From: Turicibacter sp. TJ11
Lineage (GTDB): Bacteria; Bacillota_I; Bacilli_A; MOL361; Turicibacteraceae
Assembly: GCF_021497505.1 (NCBI RefSeq)
Contig: NZ_CP069349.1
Location: 1,641,001-1,705,000 of the forward strand
DNA length: 64,000 bases
Direction of reading: 5' to 3'
Of the stretch, positions 30,083-37,293 are shown piece after piece. The translations under genes and the position numbers were made by a program. Position 1 is the stretch's first letter, and the number at the start of each line of letters is the position of its first letter. The notes under the pieces are model-generated. The model saw nothing but the letters and a program-made list of their open reading frames with translations, ran no database searches and was not told the DNA's origin.

Positions 30083-30865
30083 CTATTTTGCCAATGAATT
30101 AATTCCAAGTGTTTTTTCTACAATAAACATAATAATAATTGTTGCCACCATTAGTAAGACTGAAACAGCTGATACCGTTGGGTCATAATAATATTCAATA
30201 TAGTTCATCAAAGCCGTTGGTAAAGTTGAAATACCCGGTCCTGTTAAGAACATAGAAACTGGAATATTATTAAATGAATTAATGAAAGCTAATAAGAAAC
30301 TCGAAATAATTCCACTTGAGATGTTTGGTAAAACAATCTTGAAGAATGTTTGGATCTTGTTACATCCTAAACTCCAAGCAACTTCTTCAATTGAGAAGTC
30401 AAATTGCTCTAGTGATGCCCCAACGATTCGGATAATATAAGGTAATACAACTAAGAAGTGTCCAAATAATAACCCTTGAAAAACTGGTAATTGAAGTTTA
30501 ATCACTAAGAACTGGAATAAGGCGTATCCAATAACAATTCCAGGAACAATTGTTGGAGATAAGAAAAAATTTTTTAATAACTTCTTTCCTCTAACTGAGT
30601 AACGTGACATCCCATAAGCAGCAGGAATTCCAATGACTAACGCAATTAAAGTTGATATAAACGCTAGTTTAAAACTTAAATAGAAAGAATCCATAAATGT
30701 TTTTGACGTTAATGCTTTAACGAACCAATCAAAAGTAAATCCTTTAATCGGAAATGAAATCGTATTTTCTGTTCCAAAAGCTGTGACTGTAATAATAACT
30801 AATGGAAAAAACAGAAAAGCAAAAACGAACATTGAAATTAATGTTAACATTTTATGTTTACGCAT
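30083..30865 (-). CDS. ABC transporter permease (PotC-like)
   Basis: A 260-residue permease with six predicted helices. The cytoplasmic EAA loop reads EEVAWSLGCNKIQTFFKIVLPNI, which contacts the ATPase. It overlaps the upstream permease gene by 8 bp, implying translational coupling. Part of the riboswitch-controlled transporter. Confidence 0.85.
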   Translation of the reverse strand: MRKHKMLTLISMFVFAFLFFPLVIITVTAFGTENTISFPIKGFTFDWFVKALTSKTFMDSFYLSFKLAFISTLIALVIGIPAAYGMSRYSVRGKKLLKNFFLSPTIVPGIVIGYALFQFLVIKLQLPVFQGLLFGHFLVVLPYIIRIVGASLEQFDFSIEEVAWSLGCNKIQTFFKIVLPNISSGIISSFLLAFINSFNNIPVSMFLTGPGISTLPTALMNYIEYYYDPTVSAVSVLLMVATIIIMFIVEKTLGINSLAK

Positions 30866-31691
30866 CTAGTTCACCTCGCTTATCTATTCTTGCAGCTACG
30901 AAGTTTAATCCCTTCATAACAATAAGTGTCGCTACGATCATAATCGCTGCAATTACACTTGCACCTGTCCAATCATTTAAGGCCATGGCACGTTGATAGA
31001 TTAAAGTTGGTAAAACTAATGCTTTGTTACCACCTAAAAGCTGTGGCGTTGTGTATGCTGTTAATGATCCAGTAAAAACAAGAACTGCTCCTGTAATCAT
31101 TCCTGGAACACTCATCGGCAAAACAACCTTTATAAAAGCTGTTAAACGATTAGCTCCTAAGCTTTCAGCTGCCTCCATCATATCGTTATCAATATTATCC
31201 ATTACTCCCACTAAAGTAATAATCATAATTGGTAAGAATAAATAAATTGTTCCGACTAAGACAGCAAACTCAGTATAAAGCATACTAATTGGCTGTTCAA
31301 TAATACCTAAGCTCATTAATGCATTATTAATAACCCCATTTTTACCTAGGATATTAATCCAAGCAAAACTACGAACAACGGAGTTCGTTAATAATGGGAA
31401 GATTGAAATAGCAATTAATAAACCCTTCCATTTTGTTGAACAACGAGAAATAAAATATGCGGTCGGCACTCCAAATAGTGTACAAACCAAGGTAGAAATC
31501 AAGGAGATTTTCAGCGTTCGATAGAAAATCTCTAAATAGTACTCATCCTGGAAGAATGAAATATACTGATTTAAAGATAATCCGTTAGTAAAGATTGTTG
31601 GCCATAAGATTGAACATAATGGCAACATTAAAAATAACAATAGTAGGACGAATCCTGGAACCATTAAAACATAAGCCGAATTTTTCTTCAT
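30858..31691 (-). CDS. ABC transporter permease (PotB-like)
   Basis: A 277-residue permease, six helices, with an EAA loop MEAAESLGANRLTAFIKVVLPMS. It is the first gene of the operon. AAGGAGGTAACTAC precedes the ATG, and the purine riboswitch aptamer ends about 43 nt upstream, so this gene feels any riboswitch effect directly. Confidence 0.85.
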   Translation of the reverse strand: MKKNSAYVLMVPGFVLLLLFLMLPLCSILWPTIFTNGLSLNQYISFFQDEYYLEIFYRTLKISLISTLVCTLFGVPTAYFISRCSTKWKGLLIAISIFPLLTNSVVRSFAWINILGKNGVINNALMSLGIIEQPISMLYTEFAVLVGTIYLFLPIMIITLVGVMDNIDNDMMEAAESLGANRLTAFIKVVLPMSVPGMITGAVLVFTGSLTAYTTPQLLGGNKALVLPTLIYQRAMALNDWTGASVIAAIMIVATLIVMKGLNFVAARIDKRGELDA

Positions 31692-31734
31692 GTAGTTACC
31701 TCCTTGCGATAGAACGAATGGCCTGATCTATCTC

Positions 31735-31804
31735 TTCTCATAGTCCAATTTTTTACGGAAATCGGGTAGAAACTTACGCACCATATTTGCGTTATATATG
31801 AAAA
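31735..31804 (-). ncRNA. Purine riboswitch aptamer, guanine class
   Basis: On the minus strand all purine-riboswitch landmarks appear in order: P1 5' arm TTTTCATA, junction TATAAC, P2 ACGCA/TGCGT with loop AATATGG, junction AAGTTTCTACC, P3 CCGATTT/AAATTGG with loop CCGTAAA, junction GACTATG and the P1 3' arm TATGAGAA. The base equivalent to xpt C74 (GA-C-TATG) is C, which specifies guanine/hypoxanthine rather than adenine. An extended -10 (TGGTATAAT, 31825-31833) lies just upstream. Between aptamer and gene, GATAGA/TCTATC can pair ahead of the ribosome binding site; the expression platform is unclear. The rest of the 31692-32102 spacer holds only the terminator below. Confidence 0.92.
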
Positions 31805-31952
31805 TAACCTTGATAACCAAGAATATTATACCAAAATTTTATAATTATTAATGTATTTTCCTGTATATTTTGTAATTTTTTATCAAAAAATGTCTTTTTT
31901 AAATAAAAATAAATTAAAACGAAATCAAATTTTTAAGTTTCAAAAACAAAAA

Positions 31953-31981
31953 AAGTGTTAAAGATTCACTCTTCAACACTT
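31953..31981 (-). terminator. Terminator of the GDPD gene
   Basis: Leftward RNA reads AAGTGTT-AAGA / TCTT-AACACTT followed by a run of seven T. Confidence 0.8.
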
Positions 31982-32102
31982 ACATCAATCAACTACGCTT
32001 GCTACATCATCTTTTAAATTTTTTCGCTTTCTATATATCTTCAAAGATAAATTATGAGCTTCCAGTCAAATATAATCATCTTCTGTTTTTGGAACTTTAT
32101 TT

Positions 32103-33662
32103 TTACATATAATCCACTTTAACTCGGACATCTCGAATCATGAAATGTGACGAACTCATTTGCCAAGATCCGATTAAAAGATTATAGTAATCTTTCATTC
32201 CCGTCACATCGTTTAAGACAATCAACTGACTCTCAAAAAATCGCCAATCATCCACTGATTCTGTGTTCATTCGACGCTCAATTAAAGAAATTCCATCGGA
32301 TTCAATATATTCTAATGCAACTGACACTTCGTCCCCACCTATGTATCGATAAAAGAATGAGACACTTACCACATCCCCTATGTTCATCGCAGGTAATTTC
32401 AGCTGTAGTATTTTCTTTGCCTCATGATTACCTTTAATCTCTAAAATTCCACTTTTATGCCACTTCCATCGATTGTCCCCATCCTTATTAATACTTGGAT
32501 GTAAACAAGCTAGATAACTCACACGATTGTCTAGTATGTAACTCTTAACTTTCCCACTACTTCTGAGTAAATGACGATGCATCAAAATGTTTGTACTAAT
32601 AAAATCAACGCCCATCTTAATTAAATCTTGCATCTGTTCACCAGAATCAACAGTCCACGTATTGACCATGACTCCTTTTGAGTGAGCATAATCAATCATT
32701 TCCTTAGACACTTTCTTTTTAGAACTATCGATGCCCATTTGATAGTTGGCACAATAATCGATATTTTCAGATGTTAGATCAGCTAACCACTGAATTTGAA
32801 TCTCATCACTTTGCTTTCGAACTTCGGTGACAATTTCTTTTGAAAAAGAAATGATGATGACGTGACTTAAATTTTCAAACTGTCGAATGATTTTTAATAA
32901 ATGACTCACAGAATCAGATTTCATATCTTTAATTTCAATAACGGGAACAAGTCCTGATCTTTTACAAACCATTAAAAACTCTTGTAATGTTGGAATCTTT
33001 AAATGTGGATAATTCTTGATTTGATGTCCTTCATTGACTAACAAGGCCTTCAATTCCTCAAGTGTGTAATGTTCCGGCTTCCCGCTACCTGTTGTCGTCC
33101 GATTTAACAAGTCGTCATGTAATAAAATAAATTCTTTGTCCTTTGTTTCATGAATATCACATTCAGCCCCATAGTATCCGTATTTTCCTGCTAATTCATA
33201 AGCAGGCAATGTATTTTCAGGTGCTAATAAACTCAGTCCTCGATGAGCAATCATTCTCACTTGTGAAGCAGTTGGTACTGTTTTGACATGAACGGATTCT
33301 TTTTTTCGAGTATTCTTTACTGCTGGTTCGAAAAAGACTAAATCAAATAAGGCACTACCTAATAACTTATCCTGATCATAAATGTTTAATTGACACGGCA
33401 CTTTAACATCAAGTTCTAAATCATTATTCATCAGTTCTATCGAAAGATGCCCAATTTTTGAAGGCATGACTTCATATGATTTTAAAATTTTTTTATCTTG
33501 CAACAGAGCAGTTTTAATCTCTACGTCTAATCCTGATAAATCGAGTAATTTTTCTTCTAAAAGTATTTTAACTTCAATTTGGCACTTATCCTTCACTAAA
33601 GGTAATTGACAACTCACCTTATGTTGTTGATTTAAAGCTAACGTTAAATATTTTTTATACAT
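32103..33662 (-). CDS. Glycerophosphodiester phosphodiesterase-like protein with extra N- and C-terminal domains
   Basis: A 519-residue protein with a central GDPD TIM barrel (about residues 135-370): MIAHRGLSLLAPENT, GAECDIHETKDKEFILLHDD, NRTTTGSG, VIEIKD and MVNTWTVDS, with the catalytic histidines and metal glutamate/aspartate present. About 130 residues before it and 150 after it form beta-rich domains I do not recognise; the C-terminal one may bind lipid or carbohydrate. No signal peptide. I start at the ATG at 33662, with GAGGTG five bases upstream, rather than the longer frame from 33701. Confidence 0.8.
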   Translation of the reverse strand: MYKKYLTLALNQQHKVSCQLPLVKDKCQIEVKILLEEKLLDLSGLDVEIKTALLQDKKILKSYEVMPSKIGHLSIELMNNDLELDVKVPCQLNIYDQDKLLGSALFDLVFFEPAVKNTRKKESVHVKTVPTASQVRMIAHRGLSLLAPENTLPAYELAGKYGYYGAECDIHETKDKEFILLHDDLLNRTTTGSGKPEHYTLEELKALLVNEGHQIKNYPHLKIPTLQEFLMVCKRSGLVPVIEIKDMKSDSVSHLLKIIRQFENLSHVIIISFSKEIVTEVRKQSDEIQIQWLADLTSENIDYCANYQMGIDSSKKKVSKEMIDYAHSKGVMVNTWTVDSGEQMQDLIKMGVDFISTNILMHRHLLRSSGKVKSYILDNRVSYLACLHPSINKDGDNRWKWHKSGILEIKGNHEAKKILQLKLPAMNIGDVVSVSFFYRYIGGDEVSVALEYIESDGISLIERRMNTESVDDWRFFESQLIVLNDVTGMKDYYNLLIGSWQMSSSHFMIRDVRVKVDYM

Positions 33663-33723
33663 TTTTTCACCTCGAATTTGATTCATCGATAAAGTATACA
33701 AAAAAATCTTTTCAGATATGCAA

Positions 33724-33760
33724 AAGAACTCTAGGAAATCACATGATTCCTAGAGTTCTT
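33724..33760. terminator. Terminator of the Rrf2 gene
   Basis: AAGAACTCTAGGAA / TTCCTAGAGTTCTT hairpin directly after the stop of the 33763 gene. Confidence 0.85.
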
Positions 33761-33762
33761 CT

Positions 33763-34158
33763 TTATAATAAGTCATCTAATGTATGTTGAGAGAATTCGT
33801 GAATGAATTGATGAAGTGCCTTTGATGCAATCCGTTTAAGTTTACATCCAGATGATAACAAGGGACAACTTTGTGAATGATTAAAGCACTCAATCAGATT
33901 CATATGATCCTCGGTCATTTTCAAAACCTCTCCTAAGTTAATATCGGATGGATTTTTGCTAAGCTTTAATCCCCCTCCTCGACCTTTAATCGAGGTGATA
34001 TATTCAGTTTTTGCTAACTGATGAATGACTTTTTTCATATGATGTTCTGATGTATTTAATGCAGTTGCTAATTCTTCTACTGTGCACAACTGATCCGTAT
34101 GCTTGGCTAAATAAATTAACGCACGAAAACTATAATCACTAAACTTAGATAATTGCAT
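33763..34158 (-). CDS. nsrR: Rrf2-family regulator, probably NsrR-like nitric-oxide sensor
   Basis: A 131-residue Rrf2 winged-helix regulator. The N-terminal MQLSKFSDYSFRALIYLA and the wing GRGGGLKLSK are typical. Three cysteines, C91, C98 and C105, form the iron-sulfur site in ECFNHSQSC...GCKLK, close to B. subtilis NsrR (ECF...C...CKLK). NsrR senses nitric oxide through its cluster. The gene is divergent from a Vitreoscilla-type hemoglobin, a typical NsrR target, and an inverted repeat lies over that promoter. The ATG at 34158 has AAAGGTGGTG upstream. An IscR/CymR-like role is less likely. Confidence 0.75.
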   Translation of the reverse strand: MQLSKFSDYSFRALIYLAKHTDQLCTVEELATALNTSEHHMKKVIHQLAKTEYITSIKGRGGGLKLSKNPSDINLGEVLKMTEDHMNLIECFNHSQSCPLLSSGCKLKRIASKALHQFIHEFSQHTLDDLL

Positions 34159-34304
34159 CGTTACACCACCTTTAAATTCATTATACACTATATTAAAACA
34201 GATAAATATCCTCCATCAAAAAGGTGTCAGAAAAAATGAATCACATCTTATGTTTCATTAAAAGATTATTTTTGCTAATAAAACAATTCTTATCCACCAT
34301 TAAC

Positions 34305-34352
34305 TTTTAAATGTGCATTTCATTTGAACATTTAAAATATTGATGTTATTCT
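34305..34352 (+). promoter_or_regulatory. Hemoglobin promoter overlapped by an inverted repeat (candidate NsrR operator)
   Basis: TTTTAAATGT (34305-34314) and ACATTTAAAA (34328-34337) form an exact 10-bp inverted repeat with a 13-nt spacer. TTGAAC (34324-34329), 17 nt and TATTCT (34347-34352) form a promoter whose -35 lies inside the right part of the repeat, so a bound repressor would block it. Confidence 0.6.
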
Positions 34353-34394
34353 AAACATGTAAATAAAACAACTCATTATTAGGGAGAGATATTC

Positions 34395-34841
34395 ATGTTA
34401 GATCAACAAACAATTAAAGTGATTAAAAGTACAGTCCCTGCCTTAAAGGCACACGGTTTAGATATCACAACCACTTTTTATAAAAATATGTTTGAACAAA
34501 ATCCAGAGGTAGCTCCTTTATTTGATATGTCAAAACAAAAATCAGGTGAACAACCAAAAGCGTTAGCGATGACAGTATTAGCAGCTGCACAGAATGTTGA
34601 TAACTTAGGTGCAATGATGCCTGTTGTTAATCGAATCGCTGTTCGTCACTGTGACTGCGGTGTCAAAGAAGAACACTATCCAATCGTAGGAAAACATTTA
34701 TTAGCAGCTATTAAAGAAGTTTTAGGTGAAGCAGCAACCGATGAAATCATGGAGGCATGGGCTAAAACATATGAAGTGATCGCAAACGTATTCATCGAAG
34801 TTGAAAATGATATCTATCGATCACGCCAGTCATCAAAATAG
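34395..34841 (+). CDS. Single-domain bacterial hemoglobin, Vitreoscilla type
   Basis: A 148-residue globin strikingly close to Vitreoscilla hemoglobin along its whole length: [70 protein letters not shown]. The key residues fall at identical numbers: Tyr29 (B10), Gln53, Pro54 and proximal His85. There is no FAD/NAD reductase domain, so it needs a separate reductase. Roles known for this family are NO dioxygenation and oxygen binding at low oxygen. AGGGAGAGATATTC precedes the ATG. A divergent NsrR-like regulator and a candidate operator suggest induction by nitrosative stress. Confidence 0.92.
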   Translation: MLDQQTIKVIKSTVPALKAHGLDITTTFYKNMFEQNPEVAPLFDMSKQKSGEQPKALAMTVLAAAQNVDNLGAMMPVVNRIAVRHCDCGVKEEHYPIVGKHLLAAIKEVLGEAATDEIMEAWAKTYEVIANVFIEVENDIYRSRQSSK

Positions 34842-34867
34842 ATCTAGTCTAAACTAGGTCTATTTTT
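34836..34867 (+). terminator. Terminator of the hemoglobin gene
   Basis: AATAGATCTAGT / ACTAGGTCTATT hairpin followed by a run of T, overlapping the stop codon. Confidence 0.8.
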
Positions 34868-34984
34868 TATGTTCTTTTAAATCTTATTAAATCGTCTGTT
34901 TTTGTAATAGTTTGTTAATATTTATAGAAATTACTGTTATAACTAAAGAGACCATGATTGAGGACCATCGTCAATTTATAACTT

Positions 34985-35107
34985 AAAGGAGTTTTACATG
35001 ATGAAGAAATCTTACCATTAGCAGCAAAAAACTCGAGTGACTTTGTCTTAAAATTTATTGAATTATACTAATTAAAAAATCCCTGGTCCAATACGATTAG
35101 GGATTTT
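34985..35107 (+). other. Mini transcription unit: ribosome binding site, 7-codon ORF and terminator
   Basis: AAAGGAG at 34985-34991 precedes an ATG at 34998 that encodes only MMKKSYH before TAG (35019-35021). A good terminator follows (AAAATCCCT / AGGGATTTT, 35076-35107). A different frame through the same stretch is open for about 23 codons (DEEILPLAAKNSSDF...), suggesting either a frameshifted small gene or a leader peptide. Rest of the 34842-35184 spacer: nothing else recognised. Confidence 0.35.
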
Positions 35108-35184
35108 CTTATTATTTTTAAATTTATCTCAATGTAGTGATCTTTTTAAGATATAATAAATAGTACTTAAGGAGGTATCTTAAA

Positions 35185-35433
35185 ATGAGAGATATTACAA
35201 ACTCAAAAGGAAAGATTTTTAGACACTTTAAAGGTGATTTATATCTTGTTGAAGATTTTGTTAAGCATTCAGAAACTCAAGAAAACATGGTTCTTTATCG
35301 CGCATTATATGGTGAATGTGGACTTTTTGTTAGACCTTACGAGATGTTTGTGGAAGAAGTTCCTGAAGGTAAAGTCAATCCAATGAATCAAAAATATCGA
35401 TTTGAAGAATATGAGGTTACAAGCGTGAAGTAA
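35185..35433 (+). CDS. DUF1653 family protein
   Basis: An 82-residue protein with the DUF1653 pattern: FRHFKGDLYLVEDFVKHSETQE, LYRALYGECGLFVRPYEMFVEEV. Function of the family is unknown. AAGGAGGTATCTTAAA precedes the ATG and a terminator overlaps the stop codon, so it is monocistronic. Confidence 0.85.
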   Translation: MRDITNSKGKIFRHFKGDLYLVEDFVKHSETQENMVLYRALYGECGLFVRPYEMFVEEVPEGKVNPMNQKYRFEEYEVTSVK

Positions 35434-35465
35434 AAAATGCCTAATCTTTGGGAGTAGGCATTTTT
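35433..35465. terminator. Bidirectional terminator
   Basis: AAAAATGCCTA / TAGGCATTTTT hairpin between convergent genes. Confidence 0.85.
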
Positions 35466-35473
35466 ATTGACAT

Positions 35474-35986
35474 TTAGTTTGTTAGATTTCTTTTTTCAAG
35501 TAAATATCGTTGAATAAATAATTTATGTGCAACTGACATGACAGCCGATCGTAAAAATTCAGTTTCAAATGTAATGTTTTTCGCAGAATTCGGTTGTAAG
35601 GATTGACGATCACTAAATACATATTCGAGTGCTTTCTCTAATTCAACACAGAAAAAATCATACGCTTCTTTTGTTGAATATAAATCCACTTGAATTTTAA
35701 TCATCTCACAAACTTCAGTTAAACTATAGACTTGTTTAAATAAACAAACAACAATCAAGTACGCTAGGTGTTTTTCTGTATAGCGACGCCCAACTGGTGG
35801 AGAAACCACTTTTTGTTTAACATAATTATTTAACATCGTTGGAGTTAGTAGCTTTTCTTCTGAATTTAAATTAAGAGGTTTAAGTACCTCTTCCACATAA
35901 GCAATGACTTGATCTTTATATAAAGGAATAGTCGGTAGTTCATCAAAGCGTGGACAATGAAATTCTAAAATCTCTTTATAATCCAT
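35474..35986 (-). CDS. DUF1836 family putative transcription regulator
   Basis: A 170-residue protein of the DUF1836 type. It has LPTIPLYKDQVIAYVEEVL, then LLTPTMLNNYVKQKVVSPPVGRRYTEKHLAYLIVVC, a MerR-like winged-helix segment with the family's Y-T-E-K-HL signature. Family members are thought to bind DNA; targets are unknown. It starts 19 bp after the DegV stop codon and may share its transcript. Confidence 0.8.
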   Translation of the reverse strand: MDYKEILEFHCPRFDELPTIPLYKDQVIAYVEEVLKPLNLNSEEKLLTPTMLNNYVKQKVVSPPVGRRYTEKHLAYLIVVCLFKQVYSLTEVCEMIKIQVDLYSTKEAYDFFCVELEKALEYVFSDRQSLQPNSAKNITFETEFLRSAVMSVAHKLFIQRYLLEKRNLTN

Positions 35987-36005
35987 AAATATTCCTAACT
36001 TTCAA

Positions 36006-36857
36006 TTATTTTAATAGATCATGCTTTTTAATGACTTGAATTGAGATACATCCTGGTCCACCTTGTGTCGTAAAAGCAGGTGTCAGTAACATCAATTCCG
36101 TATCAGCATTCTCTATCTTTTTAATTATAATCTCTTTCGCATCAGTTGCCAACTGTTCATCAAAAGCATGTGTAATATAAATCTTATAGTCTTCATTTAC
36201 ACCTTTTTCTATTAATGCTTCGCAAATAGACTGAATCGCTTTTTTAAACGTACGCTTAGTCGCGAACTTATCTAAACGTGTTCCGTCTTCTGCTAACGTT
36301 AAAATAGGAACGATTTTTACTAATCCTCCAATTTTTCCGGCTAATGGCGATAAACGTCCTCCACGAACTAAATAGTCAAAATCTTTAGGAATTAAAAATG
36401 AAGTCGATGTCTCAATTAATGCTTCAATTTCATTGACAATTTCATCTTTTGTTTTTCCTGCCTGTGCTAACTTCACGGCAACGTCTACCAGATAACGTTG
36501 AGGTCCACAAAGTGTTCTTGAGTTAATCACCGTAATATTTTCTTCGTGATCGACCATTGATTTTGCCATACAAGCGGATTGATAGGCTCCAGATAATCCA
36601 TCGGCTAACGTAATATTGATGATTTCATCATTTGGATATTGTTCATACATTTCCACAACATCCCCAATCGCTGGTTGCGACGTTGTTGGAACAGCTCCTT
36701 CTTCAATCAAATGAACTAATTGTTCTGTTGTAATCTCTTCTAGTTCTTTATAACTTTTATTATTAACTGTAATAAATAATGGACGAACATCTAAATGATT
36801 TTGTTTTGCCTCATTGACTGAATATAACGTTGATGAATCGGATACAACCTTAATCAT
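36006..36857 (-). CDS. DegV family fatty-acid-binding protein
   Basis: A 283-residue DegV protein, with KVVSDSSTLY at the N-terminus, PTTSQPAIGDV, ITLADGLSGAYQSACMA and FDYLVRGGRLSPLAG. DegV/FakB proteins bind a fatty acid for phosphorylation by the FakA kinase; fakA is not in this window. I use the ATG at 36857, preceded by GGAGGGGTAGT; the longer frame from 36950 has no ribosome binding site. Confidence 0.9.
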   Translation of the reverse strand: MIKVVSDSSTLYSVNEAKQNHLDVRPLFITVNNKSYKELEEITTEQLVHLIEEGAVPTTSQPAIGDVVEMYEQYPNDEIINITLADGLSGAYQSACMAKSMVDHEENITVINSRTLCGPQRYLVDVAVKLAQAGKTKDEIVNEIEALIETSTSFLIPKDFDYLVRGGRLSPLAGKIGGLVKIVPILTLAEDGTRLDKFATKRTFKKAIQSICEALIEKGVNEDYKIYITHAFDEQLATDAKEIIIKKIENADTELMLLTPAFTTQGGPGCISIQVIKKHDLLK

Positions 36858-37050
36858 ACTACCCCTCCATATAATAAAGTTAATCACTCCAATTAACTTA
36901 GTTTTCAATACTATATAACTTAAATTATCATCCTTTCTAATCTTTGTCAATCCAAATAAAACTCTTATAATCCATCTAACTTTTAAGTAACATGAGCTTT
37001 TGCTGTGAAATAGTTACGCTTTAATACGCACCTATTCATTTAATCTTATC

Positions 37051-37268
37051 TATATAGAAACAGAAATGTATTTCATCATTGTATGTCAGTCTTAGTTGAA
37101 CAATTACTTTAATACTGAGGCAGACTATCGTCCAGGGGTCACCTGCCATGCGCAGCATGTCTCCTCCTTTAGTAGGGCACAGGTCACCTACCATTTTCTA
37201 AGAAAATGTATCTACCGTTAGTAGGGCTTAAAAGTTTTCCGATATGAAAAACTTATCTGGACTTATAT
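37051..37268 (-). repeat. Dispersed intergenic repeat, copy C (inverted relative to copy B at 60 kb), interrupted by an insert
   Basis: The reverse complement matches 60092-60231 nearly base for base: a TATATAGAAACAGAAATGTA hairpin region, CTTAGTTGA, CAGACTAT, and the CCAG...AAAGTTTTCC...CTGGACTTATATA hairpin. In this copy a segment at 37136-37227 interrupts the hairpin at its internal loop. It lies between DegV and the GGDEF gene; the remainder of the 36858-37293 spacer is AT-rich with nothing recognised. Confidence 0.75.
37137..37227 (+). repeat. Two tandem hairpin units with swapped cores
   Basis: Unit 1 (37137-37178) and unit 2 (37182-37227) share flanks GGTCACCTRCCAT and TTAGTAGGGC. The palindromic cores differ but both pair perfectly: CATGC-gca-GCATG in unit 1 and CATTTTCT/AGAAAATG in unit 2. 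The block sits inside the larger repeat copy C. Confidence 0.7.
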
Positions 37269-37293
37269 ATAACGCTTAATCATCTTAAATTGA

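Noticed and set aside
27965-31691. Calling the PotABCD-like operon a spermidine/putrescine transporter
   Set aside because: A guanine-class riboswitch and adenine deaminase in the same operon make a purine ligand more likely than polyamines.
32147-32437. Plus-strand frame opposite the GDPD gene, and similar antisense frames opposite ktrB, uvrB and the AAA+/VWA gene
   Set aside because: Low-complexity shadows of strongly supported genes, without ribosome binding sites or recognisable domains.
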